In this document: positions 44,931 through 53,931 of the stretch, in pieces
Layout: each line of letters starts with the position of its first letter
Position numbering within the stretch: position 1 is the first letter of the stretch
Source of the DNA: CAWJAP01 sp963834365
Lineage (GTDB): Bacteria > Acidobacteriota > Vicinamibacteria > Vicinamibacterales > Vicinamibacteraceae
Direction: 5' to 3'
DNA length: 64,000 nt
Assembly: GCA_963834365.1 (NCBI GenBank)
Contig: CAWIBS010000035.1
Location: 310,001-374,000 of the forward strand
Made by a program: the position numbers and the translations under genes
The notes under the pieces: model-generated
The model's database searches: none
Told to the model about the DNA's origin: nothing
What the model saw: the letters and a program-made list of their open reading frames with translations, nothing else

Positions 44931-47609
44931 TCACCCGGTGTTCCGCAATCCGGCGGCGATGCCGTTCATCGTCACCAGCAGTGCCCGCTCCAGCCGCTCG
45001 TCGGGCACGTCGCTGCTGCGGAGCCGGCGCAGCAGCTCCACCTGCACCAGGTTGATCGGATCGACGTAAGGATTGCGCACGTTGATCGATCGGCGCAGCA
45101 CCGGATTGTCGCCGACGAGCTCCTGGTGTTCCGTGACCGTCAGCACCGCCGACACGGCGCGGCCGAGGCGTCCGCGCAGATCGTCCCCCAGCGCCTGCAG
45201 GTCCGGCTCGACGAGCTCGCGATCGTAGCGCTCGGCGATGTGGGAGTCGGCCTTGGCCAGGACCATCTCGATGAGATCGAGGGTCGATCGGAAGAACGGC
45301 CAGTCGCGATACATCGCCCGCAGCGTCGCCGTCTCACCGCGCGCCAGCGCGTCGCCGAGGGCTTCGTCCACGCCCAGCCACGACGCGAGCAGCAGGCGCG
45401 TCTGCGTCCACGCGAACTGCCAGGGAATGGCGCGCAGCGACTCGACGTTGCCGGCACGGCCCGGTCGCCGCGACGGACGGCTGCCGATGTTGAGCAGCGC
45501 CAGCTCCGGCTCGGGCGTGACACTGCGGAAGTACTCGACGAAGCGCGGATGATCGTAGACCAGTCCGCGGTACGCCAGGCGCGAATCGAACGCCAGCGAT
45601 TCCATCTTCGCCCGCTCGCCGGGCGACGGCGCGCGCAGCGGCGCGAGGGTCGCCTCGAGCGTCGCGGTCGTGTAGATCTCGAGCGTGCGCACGGCGATGT
45701 CTTCGAGGCCGAACTTGGCCTGGATCATCTCGCCCTGCTCGGTCACGCGAATCCGTCCGTGCACCGAGCCCGGCGGCTGCGACTGAATGGCGATGTAGGT
45801 CGGCCCGCCGCCGCGGCCGACGCTGCCGCCGCGGCCGTGGAAGAGCGTGACGGCGACGCCGTTGGCCCGGCAGGCCTCGACGATCGACTCCTGCGCTTTG
45901 TAGAGCTCCCACGCGGCGCCGAACCGTCCGACGTCCTTCGCCGAGTCTGAATAGCCGATCATCACTTCCTGGTGCCCGGCGCAGCGCTCGCGATACCACG
46001 GGATGGACAGCAGCTGCCGGAGCATCGATCCCGCCTGACGCAGAGCGTCGGCCGTCTCGACGAGGGGCACGACCCGCAGCGGCGGCGCCACGCCGCACTC
46101 GCGCTGCAGCAGCTCCACGGCCAGCACGTCCGACGGCACCGAGCTCATGGTCACGATGTAGGCGCCGAGCGAGTCGGCCGGGAGACGGGCGACCATCCGG
46201 AAGGTCTCGAGCACGTCGGCGACCTCGGCGTCGGGCGCGAGATCCGCCGGCAGCAGCGGACGCCGGCCGCGGAGCTCGCGCACCAGGAACTGCTGACGAT
46301 CCTCCTCGCTCCATTCGGCGTACCAGCCGAGATCGAGGGCCCTCGTAATCGCGTCGAGCGCCGCGGTATGGCGCCCCGACTCCTGCCGGATGTCGAGCCG
46401 TGCCAGCGTGAGTCCGAACGCCGCGAGCCGGCGGAGCACGTCGGCCAGCCGTCCGTCGGCGACGACGGCGTTGCCGGTGTCGCGCAGCGAGCGATCGCAG
46501 AGCGCCAGCGGCTCCGCGAGCTGCGCGAGATCGAGATAGACCTCGCGCCCGGCGCTCGCCGTCACCGGCCCGATCCCGCCGGCGCGCCGTTCCTCGAGCA
46601 TGCCTTCGGCCCAGCGCTTGGTGGCGAGCAGGCGCTCGCGGACATCGCGCAGCAGCGCGCGGTAGGGCTCGTGCGTGTCGCCCACCCGCGCCCGCAACTC
46701 CGCGCTGCCCTCCGAGAGCGACAGCTCGCTGCGCAGCAGATCGACTTCGCGGAAGTACAGGTCGGCGGCCATCCACCGCCCGAGGAGGCACGCCTGACGC
46801 GTCACCTCCGGCGTGACGTTCGGGTTGCCGTCGCGATCGCCGCCAATCCAGGTGCCGAAGCGGATCGGCGAGACGTCGAGCGGCAGCGGTTCCCCGGTGT
46901 GGCGCCTGAGCGCGCGATCGAGCTCGCGCAGGTAGCGCGGGAGCGCCTCCCAGAGCGTCTGCTCGAAGACCAGCAGACCGCCGCGGACCTCGTCGAGCGG
47001 CGTCGGCCGCATGCGCCGGATCTCGTCGGTCTCCCAGCTCGACGCAATCTCGCGGCGCAGCGCATCGACGACGGCTTCGCGCTCGTAGACGGTGAGGTCG
47101 CTGCGATCCTTCTCCGCGAGGGCGCGGGCAATGCGGTCGTACTTCTGCAGCAGCGTGCGCCGGACGATCTCGGTCGGGTGTGCCGTCAGCACCAGCTCCA
47201 CGTGGAGCGTGTTCACGGCGTCGCGCAGCGCGCCGGGCGCGATGCCGGTGCCAATCAGCCGCCCGAACGTCTCGTCGCACGAGCCGCGCTGAGGCGGCCG
47301 GTCGGCCGTCTGCTGGTAGGCCCGCCTCCGGCGGGTGCGGTGATGCTGCTCGGCGATGTTCGCCAGGTTCAAGAAGTGCGAGAACGCGCGCGCGATCGCC
47401 AGCACGTCGTCAACCGGCATGGTCCCCAGCACGCTCGCCAGGCGCTCGAAGTTCTCGCGATCCCCGGCGCGGGCGCGCTTGGCCAGCGCGCGCACGCGCT
47501 CGACGAGCTCGAACCGCTGATCGCCCTCACGCGCCCGCAGCGCCTCGCCGAGCAGCTCCCCGAGCAGCCGGACATCGTCGCGAAGCGGCTTGTGCGGGTC
47601 GGAGGACAT
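44931..47609 (-). CDS. ppc: Phosphoenolpyruvate carboxylase
   Basis: 892 residues from MSSDPHKPLRDDVRLLGELL. Catalytic landmarks are VELVLTAHPTEIVRRTLL (His near residue 143), FGTWIGGDRDGNPNVTPEVT, GYSDSAKDVGRFGAAWELYK and FHGRGGSVGRGGGPTYIAIQ, and the invariant C-terminus ITLNGIAAGLRNTG-like (VTMNGIAAGLRNTG). The enzyme converts PEP and bicarbonate to oxaloacetate to refill the TCA cycle. Length and motif spacing are normal and the gene is free of frameshifts. It is transcribed alone; several hairpin repeats lie in the 180 bases upstream. Confidence 0.97.
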   Translation of the reverse strand: MSSDPHKPLRDDVRLLGELLGEALRAREGDQRFELVERVRALAKRARAGDRENFERLASVLGTMPVDDVLAIARAFSHFLNLANIAEQHHRTRRRRAYQQTADRPPQRGSCDETFGRLIGTGIAPGALRDAVNTLHVELVLTAHPTEIVRRTLLQKYDRIARALAEKDRSDLTVYEREAVVDALRREIASSWETDEIRRMRPTPLDEVRGGLLVFEQTLWEALPRYLRELDRALRRHTGEPLPLDVSPIRFGTWIGGDRDGNPNVTPEVTRQACLLGRWMAADLYFREVDLLRSELSLSEGSAELRARVGDTHEPYRALLRDVRERLLATKRWAEGMLEERRAGGIGPVTASAGREVYLDLAQLAEPLALCDRSLRDTGNAVVADGRLADVLRRLAAFGLTLARLDIRQESGRHTAALDAITRALDLGWYAEWSEEDRQQFLVRELRGRRPLLPADLAPDAEVADVLETFRMVARLPADSLGAYIVTMSSVPSDVLAVELLQRECGVAPPLRVVPLVETADALRQAGSMLRQLLSIPWYRERCAGHQEVMIGYSDSAKDVGRFGAAWELYKAQESIVEACRANGVAVTLFHGRGGSVGRGGGPTYIAIQSQPPGSVHGRIRVTEQGEMIQAKFGLEDIAVRTLEIYTTATLEATLAPLRAPSPGERAKMESLAFDSRLAYRGLVYDHPRFVEYFRSVTPEPELALLNIGSRPSRRPGRAGNVESLRAIPWQFAWTQTRLLLASWLGVDEALGDALARGETATLRAMYRDWPFFRSTLDLIEMVLAKADSHIAERYDRELVEPDLQALGDDLRGRLGRAVSAVLTVTEHQELVGDNPVLRRSINVRNPYVDPINLVQVELLRRLRSSDVPDERLERALLVTMNGIAAGLRNTG

Positions 47610-47634
47610 CGACGGAAGTCTACACAACCCCCGG

Positions 47635-47762
47635 CTCGGGGTCCGCTGAAGGCGGCCACTACGTCCCTGGAACTCGGGTCCGGCTGAAGCCGGACACTAC
47701 GTCCGAGGACTGAAGCCGGACACGACGTCCGAGGAGTGAAGGCGGACACGACGGTCCCAGGA
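47635..47762 (-). repeat. Cluster of four or five GTAGTGTCCGGCTTCAG-type elements
   Basis: Tandem copies lie between divergent ppc and the esterase gene. One is complete (GGCTGAAGCCGGACACTACG, near 47684); the others are degenerate (CTGAAGGCGGCCACTACGTC, CTGAAGCCGGACACGACGTC, GTGAAGGCGGACACGACGG). Spacing is about 25-35 bases, with GTCCGAGGA words between copies. It is the densest group of this family in the window. Confidence 0.8.
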
Positions 47763-47793
47763 CCTGCCGCCATCGCTGCTGACTCCGGAACCC

Positions 47794-48690
47794 ATGTGGC
47801 AGAATGCGCCCGTGCTGGCACTCGTGATGCTGATTGCGCTGGCCGCGGCGCAGGCCCCCGCGTCGAGCCCCGGAGCGCGGACTGCCCTCGTGCTGTGGCC
47901 GGGCGGCGCGCCCAACGCGGTCGGGACCGAGGAGGCGGACATCCCGACTCTCACGCCGTACGTGCCGGCCTCACCCGCACCGACCGGGACCGGCGTCGTG
48001 ATCTGTCCAGGCGGTGGGTACGGCGCCCTCGCGATGGACCACGAGGGGCAGCAGGTCGCCGAGTACTTCAATCGACTGGGCGTGACGGCGTTCGTCCTCA
48101 AGTACCGTCTCGGCCCGCGCTACCGCCACCCGTCGATGCTCGACGATGCGCAGCGCGCGATTCGTTACGTGAGGACGCATGCCGCCGACTACGGACTGAA
48201 GTCCGATCGCATCGGCCTCATGGGATTCTCGGCCGGCGGCCATCTCGCCTCGACTGCCGGCACGCAGTTCGTGCCGGGAGCGCCCGACGCGTCGGATCCG
48301 CTGGCGCGGCAGAGCACGCGCCCCGATTTTCTCATCCTCGGCTATCCGGTCATCTCGTTCACGGAGGCCTACACGCACAAGGGCTCGCGCGATCGACTCC
48401 TCGGCAACGAGCAGCACCCCGATCGAACACTGGCGCTGTCGAACGACCGGCACGTCACCCGGGACACACCGCCCACGTTCCTGTTCCATACCGATGCCGA
48501 CACCGGCGTTCCGCCCGAGAACAGCGTGAGCTTCTACCTCGCCTTGCGAAAGGCCGGCGTGCCGGCCGAGCTCCATATCTACGAACAGGGCCAGCATGGC
48601 GTCGGCCTCGCCCCGTCGGATCCCGTGCTGCGCACGTGGCCGGAACGACTGACGGACTGGCTGAAGGTGCGGGGGCTCATACCCAGGTGA
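47794..48690 (+). CDS. Exported alpha/beta hydrolase, acetyl-xylan-esterase-like
   Basis: 298 residues with an N-terminal signal (VLALVMLIALAAAQAPA). The fold has VVICPGGGYGALAMDHEG, the nucleophile elbow GLMGFSAGGHLAST (Ser146), HTDADTGVPPENSVSFYLAL carrying the acid, and YEQGQHGVGLAP with the catalytic His. The PGGGY oxyanion block and the YRLGPRYRHPSMLDDAQRAI segment are typical of carbohydrate acetyl esterases related to Axe/BD-FAE. It probably removes acetyl groups from plant or microbial polysaccharides in the periplasm. The gene stands alone between repeat arrays. Confidence 0.88.
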   Translation: MWQNAPVLALVMLIALAAAQAPASSPGARTALVLWPGGAPNAVGTEEADIPTLTPYVPASPAPTGTGVVICPGGGYGALAMDHEGQQVAEYFNRLGVTAFVLKYRLGPRYRHPSMLDDAQRAIRYVRTHAADYGLKSDRIGLMGFSAGGHLASTAGTQFVPGAPDASDPLARQSTRPDFLILGYPVISFTEAYTHKGSRDRLLGNEQHPDRTLALSNDRHVTRDTPPTFLFHTDADTGVPPENSVSFYLALRKAGVPAELHIYEQGQHGVGLAPSDPVLRTWPERLTDWLKVRGLIPR

Positions 48691-48820
48691 GGAGCGGCTG
48701 GAGCGGCTGGAGCGGCTGGGATGGCGGCTGGGCGACTCGGGGACTGGGCGACTAGGGGACTGGCGGCTGGGCGACTCGGGGACTGGGCGCGATCGGTGGG
48801 ACAGGGCTGCAGCCCTGTTT
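48690..48820. repeat. GGCTGGAGC and GGGCGACT arrays ending in a perfect palindrome
   Basis: Right after the esterase stop come three GGCTGGAGC units, then seven or so GGGCGACT/GGGGACT units (GGCGACTCGGGGACTGGGCG), then the 18-base perfect palindrome ACAGGGCTGCAGCCCTGT at 48801-48818 followed by TT. The palindrome could form a seven- to nine-pair hairpin and act as a terminator. Confidence 0.8.
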
Positions 48821-48960
48821 ACGGTGACGCCCTCATTCGTCAGCGTCGACACGCGGCAGGTGCACACTGAACGTTGGCCCCGCTCCACGCGGCCTGGCGC
48901 CAACCTCGACATTTGCAGTGCAACGTCGGCGCGGCAATAATACGCCCCGCGGAACATTCC

Positions 48961-49404
48961 ATGGACATGCTGTGGTGGCATTGGGCCGTCCTCGGGTTGG
49001 TGCTCGCCGCGCTCGAGCTCGCGAGCCCGGGCGGCTTCTTCATCATCTTCTTCGGCGTCGGCGCCCTGGTCGTCGGGCTGCTGACGTTCCTTGGCGTCGG
49101 CGGTCCCGCCTGGCTCCAGTGGCTGCTGTTCACGATCCTGTCGCTCGCCGCGCTCAAGCTGTTTCGCGACCCGCTGCTGCGCCACATGCGGACGGGCGCC
49201 GCCACCGGCCCCGTCGATGCGCTCACGTCGGACATCGCCATCGCGCTCGACGACATCGCGCCCGGCCAGGTCGGGCGCGCCGAGCTGCGGGGCTCGGCCT
49301 GGAGCGCGCGGAACGTCGGCGCGACGCCCCTGCACAAGGCGCAACGGTGCGCGGTCCGCAAAGTCGATGGGTTGATGCTGCACATCACGCAGGAAGGAGC
49401 CTGA
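48961..49404 (+). CDS. NfeD-like membrane protein
   Basis: 147 residues: MDMLWWHWAVLGLVLAALEL and two more hydrophobic segments (FFIIFFGVGALVVGLLTFLG and WLQWLLFTILSLAALKLF) followed by a C-terminal OB-fold (IALDDIAPGQVGRAELRGSA, KAQRCAVRKVDGLMLHI). It is the short NfeD class without the ClpP-like protease domain. NfeD proteins work with SPFH proteins in membrane microdomains, and the SPFH gene begins one base after this stop. The ATG was chosen over upstream in-frame codons because the family begins at the first helix. Confidence 0.9.
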   Translation: MDMLWWHWAVLGLVLAALELASPGGFFIIFFGVGALVVGLLTFLGVGGPAWLQWLLFTILSLAALKLFRDPLLRHMRTGAATGPVDALTSDIAIALDDIAPGQVGRAELRGSAWSARNVGATPLHKAQRCAVRKVDGLMLHITQEGA

Positions 49405-49405
49405 C

Positions 49406-50323
49406 GTGGGTCCACTGATCTTCACCTTCGTCGTCGCGATCTTCGCGCTCATCGTGATCGCGAAGACGGCAGTCGTCGTCCCTCAGCAGAGCGCGTTCGT
49501 CGTCGAGCGGCTGGGACGCTACGCCGGAACCATCGACGCCGGATTCCACATCTTGATTCCGTTCATGGACGTCATCCGATACCGGCACTCCCTCAAGGAG
49601 ACCGCCATCGACGTGCCGGCGCAGGTGTGCATCACGCGCGACAACGTGCAGGTACAGGTGGACGGCGTGCTGTATCTCAAGCTGCTCAACCCCGAGCGCG
49701 CGTCGTATGGCATCTCGGATTACCACTTCGCGATCACGCAGCTGGCGCAGACGACGCTGCGAAGCGAGGTCGGCAAGATCGACCTGGACAAGACGTTCGA
49801 GGAGCGCACCGCCATCAACACCGCGGTCGTGACCGAGCTCGACAAGGCGACCGAGCCGTGGGGCGTGAAGGTGATGCGCTACGAGATCAAGAACATCACG
49901 CCGCCCGCCGACATCCTGGCGGCGATGGAGCGGCAGATGCGCGCCGAGCGCGAGAAGCGGGCGACAGTGCTCACGTCGGAAGCGACGCGCGATGCGGCGA
50001 TCAATAACGCGGAAGGCACCAAGCAGGAAGTGATCAAGGCCTCCGAAGCGCGCAAGCAGCAGCAGATCAACGAGGCCGAAGGCGAGGCCGCGGCGATCAT
50101 GGCGGTCGCGACCGCGACCGCCGAGGGCCTTCGCCGGGTCGCCAGCGCGATACAGATCGACGGCGGCTACGAAGCCATGCAGCTGCGGGTCGCCGAACAA
50201 TACATCTCGCAGTTCGGCGAGCTCGCGAAGAAGACCACGACGCTCGTCCTTCCGGCCAACACGGCGGATGTGGCGTCGATGATCGCGCTCGCGACGCAGG
50301 TCATCCAGCGACCCAAGGCCTGA
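49406..50323 (+). CDS. qmcA: SPFH/band 7 membrane protein (stomatin/QmcA type)
   Basis: A GTG start preceded by AGGAAGGAG gives 305 residues. An N-terminal membrane anchor (LIFTFVVAIFALIVIAKTAV) is followed by the band 7 domain (VVPQQSAFVVERLGRYAGTI, FHILIPFMDVIRYRHSLKE, VDGVLYLKLLNPERASYG, ALRSEVGKIDLDKTFEER-like) and a long coiled coil rich in Glu, Ala and Lys (RQMRAEREKRATVLTSEATR). It oligomerises into a membrane cage that regulates proteases such as FtsH and organises microdomains (family knowledge). It is in an operon with NfeD; the symbol is by similarity. Confidence 0.92.
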   Translation: MGPLIFTFVVAIFALIVIAKTAVVVPQQSAFVVERLGRYAGTIDAGFHILIPFMDVIRYRHSLKETAIDVPAQVCITRDNVQVQVDGVLYLKLLNPERASYGISDYHFAITQLAQTTLRSEVGKIDLDKTFEERTAINTAVVTELDKATEPWGVKVMRYEIKNITPPADILAAMERQMRAEREKRATVLTSEATRDAAINNAEGTKQEVIKASEARKQQQINEAEGEAAAIMAVATATAEGLRRVASAIQIDGGYEAMQLRVAEQYISQFGELAKKTTTLVLPANTADVASMIALATQVIQRPKA

Positions 50324-50355
50324 CCGCTTCGCCTGGCGCGGGGCTTGCTTCCCCG

Positions 50356-51414
50356 GTGCGCGTGGGGACTCGACCGGGCGCACCCGGTGTCACGTCGGCT
50401 CGAGCGGCCGGGCTTCGGTATTCGTCGGACGAGAGCCCGGGGATCAGGCGCCGCCGCGCCGGTTCGGGGTTCGTCTACGTGGACGAGCGGGGACGCCGCG
50501 TCCGCCAGTCACGGACGCTGGCGAGAATCCGCGGGCTGGTCGTTCCCCCCGCCTGGCGCGATGTCTGGATTTCCCCGCACGACCGGGGCCACATCCAGGC
50601 CACCGGCCGCGACGCCCGCGGACGCAAGCAGTACCGCTATCACCCGCGGTGGACCGAGACCCGCGACGAGGCGAAGTACGATCGGCTGCTGGAGTTCGCG
50701 AAAGCGCTGCCGGCCATCAGGCGCCGTACGCGGCGCGACATGGCCGGGACTGCTCTTTCCCGCGCGCGCGTGCTGGCGGCCGTCGTCCAGTTGCTCGAAA
50801 CGACGCTGATCCGCGTCGGCAACGAGGAGTACGCCCGCGCCAACGGATCGTACGGCCTGACCACGTTGCAGGATCGCCACGCGACCGTGCGCGGCGGCAC
50901 GATCACGTTCAGGTTCCGCGCCAAGAGCGGCGTCCTCCAGTCGGTCGATCTGGACAACCCGGCGCTCGCGCGCAGCGTGAAGCGCTGCCAGGATCTGCCG
51001 GGGCAGACGCTCTTCCAGTATCTGGACGAGGACGGCCGCCGGCGCCGCGTCACCAGCACGGACGTCAACGCGTATCTGCGCGAAACCACCGGCGAGGACT
51101 TCACCGCCAAGGACTTCCGGACCTGGCTCGGCACCGTCCAGGCAGCGCGCGTGCTGCGCCGCGTGTCGATCGCGGACTCCGAGACGGCGCGAAAGCGCCA
51201 GGTGCTCGAGGCGATTGACGAAGTCGCGCGCCGCCTCGGGAATACGCGGGCCGTCTGCCGCCGGTGTTACATCCACCCGGGAATCTTCGAGGCGTTTCTC
51301 GACGGGACGACTGCGCAATCGAACGGCCTGAGGCCCATCCGTGGGCTGAACGCCGATGAGGCGGTGGTGGTGTCCCTGCTGAGAAAGGCCCGGCGCAAGG
51401 CAGCCGCGCACTGA
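50356..51414 (+). CDS. DNA topoisomerase IB (poxvirus/bacterial type)
   Basis: 352 residues from a GTG at 50356. The N-terminal domain has GSGFVYVDERGRRVRQSRTL and LVVPPAWRDVWISPHDRGHI. The catalytic domain has VGNEEYARANGSYGLTTLQD with an active-site Arg, FRFRAKSGVLQ with the Lys, and CRRCYIHPGIFEAF with the nucleophile Tyr305. The enzyme relaxes supercoils through a 3'-phosphotyrosyl intermediate and needs neither ATP nor metal. Length matches bacterial TopIB. It lies 32 bases after the SPFH gene in the same direction; whether it is co-transcribed is unclear. Confidence 0.93.
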   Translation: MRVGTRPGAPGVTSARAAGLRYSSDESPGIRRRRAGSGFVYVDERGRRVRQSRTLARIRGLVVPPAWRDVWISPHDRGHIQATGRDARGRKQYRYHPRWTETRDEAKYDRLLEFAKALPAIRRRTRRDMAGTALSRARVLAAVVQLLETTLIRVGNEEYARANGSYGLTTLQDRHATVRGGTITFRFRAKSGVLQSVDLDNPALARSVKRCQDLPGQTLFQYLDEDGRRRRVTSTDVNAYLRETTGEDFTAKDFRTWLGTVQAARVLRRVSIADSETARKRQVLEAIDEVARRLGNTRAVCRRCYIHPGIFEAFLDGTTAQSNGLRPIRGLNADEAVVVSLLRKARRKAAAH

Positions 51415-51551
51415 TCGGCGTGTATCGATCGCGTGCGTCCAGCCAGGCCGGTCGCACATCCGGCGGACACGACTGGCCCGTGCGGACGGTCCCGGCCGAG
51501 GTTTCATGCGGATCGTCCCTTGCACTCTGCCGAGCCCGAGGGAGGTGTCAC

Positions 51552-52166
51552 ATGTCATCGATCTCGCGCGCCCTGCCCTGGACCGCAGCCTTCGTGCTGG
51601 CCGGCAGCCTGGCGGTGGCTCAGCCGAAGCCGCAGAGTCAGGCGCCGGTGCCCCAGGACCCCACGCCGGTCTCCGCCCCGAAACCACAGATTGACAAGCC
51701 GCAGCCGGAGCCGCGTCAGCCGGCGCCCTCGGGGCGCATCGGCGGCTCGGAGCTCGTGCTCTCCGGTTGTCTGCAGCTTGCTGACGAAGCAAGGCCCGGC
51801 ACGACACCGTCGGGCGGACAGAGTGCGGCGTCCACGGGTTACCTGCTCCGCGGGGCCCGGCCGGCTCCGAAGGACGACGGCCCACCGACCACCGGCTCGC
51901 CGGGGAAGGACTTCCGCATCGTCGCGAGCAGCGACGAGGTGAAGCTCGCCGACCTCGTCGGCCACCAGGTCAAGGTCAAGGGTCGTGTCAACGTGCAGGG
52001 GGAGACACCTGATCGCACCGCCACCGACGCCGGCCGGTCGTCCAGTCAGCCCAGTGGATTGACCGGTGTCACGACCGCACCGCCGGTGGCATCGTCGCCG
52101 CTCGTGCTGCTGACCGTGTCATCGGTCGAATCCGTGTCGCGGAGCTGCACTGTGCCGGGGAGCTAG
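51552..52166 (+). CDS. Small secreted protein with GC...C core (family member 1), function unknown
   Basis: 204 residues. GGAGGTGTC lies just upstream of the ATG. A signal peptide (ALPWTAAFVLAGSLAVAQ) is followed by a Pro/Gln-rich linker and a domain beginning SELVLSGCLQLADEA. Further on come FRIVASSDEVKLADLVGHQV and KVKGRVN, and the C-terminal block is LVLLTVSSVESVSRSCTVPG. The same order (SGC, LVGHxVxVxG, SVSSVxxVSxxC) occurs in the protein at 58829. Two cysteines at the domain ends could form a disulfide. The beta-rich pattern suggests an OB-like fold. Role unknown; the envelope or periplasm is its likely place. Confidence 0.8.
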   Translation: MSSISRALPWTAAFVLAGSLAVAQPKPQSQAPVPQDPTPVSAPKPQIDKPQPEPRQPAPSGRIGGSELVLSGCLQLADEARPGTTPSGGQSAASTGYLLRGARPAPKDDGPPTTGSPGKDFRIVASSDEVKLADLVGHQVKVKGRVNVQGETPDRTATDAGRSSSQPSGLTGVTTAPPVASSPLVLLTVSSVESVSRSCTVPGS

Positions 52167-52432
52167 GGGACTGGGCGACTGGGCGACTGGAGACTAGGCG
52201 ACTCGGGGAAGGCGACTCGGGCTGGGCGACTCGGGGCGGGCGACTGGGGGGCTGGCGGCAGACTCGGGTGCGATTGAGACACGAGTCCCGTCGCGTCCAA
52301 GTCGTTCAGCCGTTCAAGCGCGCTTCGCCCAATCGCCCAATCGCCCAATCGCCCAGCCGTTCCAGTCGCCAGTCCCCAGTCCCAGTCCCAGTCGCCCAGC
52401 CGCCCAGTCGCCCATCGCCCACCCGCATCCTG
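52166..52432. repeat. Two opposed GGGCGACTGG / CCCAGTCG arrays
   Basis: The 349-base gap after the secreted-protein gene holds a direct array (GGGGACTGGGCGACTGGGCG and variants, 52166-52265) and an inverted array (CCCAATCGCCCAATCGCCC, CCCAGTCCCAGTCGCCCAG, 52325-52432), separated by about 60 bases of unique sequence. Together they could form a long imperfect hairpin. Period is mostly eight bases. The rest of the gap (52433-52515) has no recognisable element. Confidence 0.82.
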
Positions 52433-52515
52433 CTCCATAATCTCGTGAACCACGCCGGCCAGGCAGGCCGTCGGCCGCGGCGGCGTGGCTCGAGTCCGCG
52501 CGCGTCGCGCACCCT

Positions 52516-53931
52516 ATGCTGGAGTATCCGTTCGTCTACATCGACGGCCAGTGGCGGCCGCCCGACGGTCGGGCACGCATCGACGTCCGCTCGCCCTCCA
52601 CAGAAGAGGCGATCGGTTCGGTCGGGGCCGGCACCGCCGCCGACGTCGATCGCGCCGTGGAGTCCGCGGCGCGGGCGCTGCCGGCCTGGAGCGCCACGAG
52701 TCCCGGGGATCGTGCCGCCTGGCTCTCGACGCTCGCGGACGGCCTCGAGGCGCGGCAGGCGCAGATCGCGCGGGTGATCAGCGAAGAGGTGGGCACGCCG
52801 ATCCGGATTTCGACTCCGATCCAGGCCGGTCAACCCGTGGCCATCGCGCGCTACTACGCGGATCTCGCCCGCCGATTCCGCTTCGAATCGCCCGTCGGCC
52901 ATTCGCTGATCGTTCGCGAGCCCTGGGGCGTTGTCGGCGCGATCACGCCGTGGAACTATCCGCTGCATCAAATCCTGGCCAAGGTCGCGGCCGCCCTCGC
53001 CGCGGGCTGTACCGTGGTGCTCAAGCCGAGCGAAGTGGCGCCGCTCAACGCGTGCCTGCTCGCGGACATCTGCCTGGAGATTGGCCTCCCCGCCGGCGTC
53101 CTCAACATCGTCAACGGCTCGGGATCGGAGGTGGGGGAAGCGATCGTCCACCATCCGCGCGTGGACATGGTCAGCTTCACCGGCTCGGTCCGGACCGGCC
53201 GGCGCATCCTCTCGATCGCCGCCGAGTCGATCAAGAAGGTGACGCTCGAGCTCGGCGGCAAGTCCGCGTGCGTGCTCCTCGACGATGCGCCGCTCGATCG
53301 CGCCGTCCCGGCGGGCGTCAAGAACGCGCTGCTCAACTCGGGACAGACGTGCTCGGCGTGGACGCGGATGGTGGTGCCGCGTGCGCACGTGGCCGACGTG
53401 CTGGACCTGGCCGGCCGCACGCTCGCCACGCTGCCCCTCGGCGATCCGCTCGACCCGGCGACGCGGCTCGGTCCCCTGGTGTCGGAGGCACAGCGGGCGC
53501 GGGTCGAGGGTTACATCGGCAAGGGACGCGCCGAGGGCGCGACGCTCGCGGCAGGAGGCGGCCGGCCGGCCGGTCTCTCCCGCGGCTTCTACGTCGAGCC
53601 GACGATCTTCGCCGACGTCACGCCCGCGATGACGATCGCGCAGGAAGAGATCTTCGGCCCGGTGCTCGCCGTGATGGCCTACGACACGGAAGACGAGGCG
53701 ATCGAGATCGCCAACGCGACGATCTACGGGCTCGCCGGGGGCGTGTGGTCCGCCGACGGCGAGCGCGCACTGCGCGTGGCGCGCCGGATTCGCGCCGGCC
53801 AGATCGACGTGAACGGAGGCAAGTACAACCTCGAGGCGCCGTTCGGCGGCTACAAGCAGTCGGGCTTCGGGCGCGAGTTCGGCGAGGCCGGGCTCGAAGA
53901 GTTCCTGCAAACCAAGGCGCTGGCCCGCTGA
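52516..53931 (+). CDS. NAD(P)-dependent aldehyde dehydrogenase
   Basis: 471 residues covering the full ALDH fold. Cofactor-binding features are PWNYPLHQILAKVAAALAAG and VSFTGSVRTGRRILSIAAES. The general base is E245 in VTLELGGKSACVLL and the nucleophile is C279 in NSGQTCSAWTRMVV; their 34-residue spacing is canonical. EEIFGPVLAVMAYDTEDEAI and NLEAPFGGYKQSGFGREFGE complete the C-terminal motifs. It oxidises an aldehyde to the acid; the substrate is not evident. The stop overlaps the ATG of the kinase gene (TGATG at 53929-53933), so the two proteins are made from one message. Confidence 0.95.
   Translation: MLEYPFVYIDGQWRPPDGRARIDVRSPSTEEAIGSVGAGTAADVDRAVESAARALPAWSATSPGDRAAWLSTLADGLEARQAQIARVISEEVGTPIRISTPIQAGQPVAIARYYADLARRFRFESPVGHSLIVREPWGVVGAITPWNYPLHQILAKVAAALAAGCTVVLKPSEVAPLNACLLADICLEIGLPAGVLNIVNGSGSEVGEAIVHHPRVDMVSFTGSVRTGRRILSIAAESIKKVTLELGGKSACVLLDDAPLDRAVPAGVKNALLNSGQTCSAWTRMVVPRAHVADVLDLAGRTLATLPLGDPLDPATRLGPLVSEAQRARVEGYIGKGRAEGATLAAGGGRPAGLSRGFYVEPTIFADVTPAMTIAQEEIFGPVLAVMAYDTEDEAIEIANATIYGLAGGVWSADGERALRVARRIRAGQIDVNGGKYNLEAPFGGYKQSGFGREFGEAGLEEFLQTKALAR

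Noticed and set aside
45972..47687. A 571-codon plus-strand frame opposite ppc
   Set aside because: Antisense shadow rich in Arg, Pro and Gln; PEP carboxylase is unambiguous on the minus strand.
52166..52432. CRISPR array or minisatellite within a gene
   Set aside because: The period is about eight bases with no spacers, and the array lies between genes.
52485..53930. A plus-strand frame upstream of and joined to the kinase, giving 1240 codons
   Set aside because: The first 480 codons are the shadow of the aldehyde dehydrogenase; kinase similarity begins exactly at the ATG that overlaps the dehydrogenase stop.
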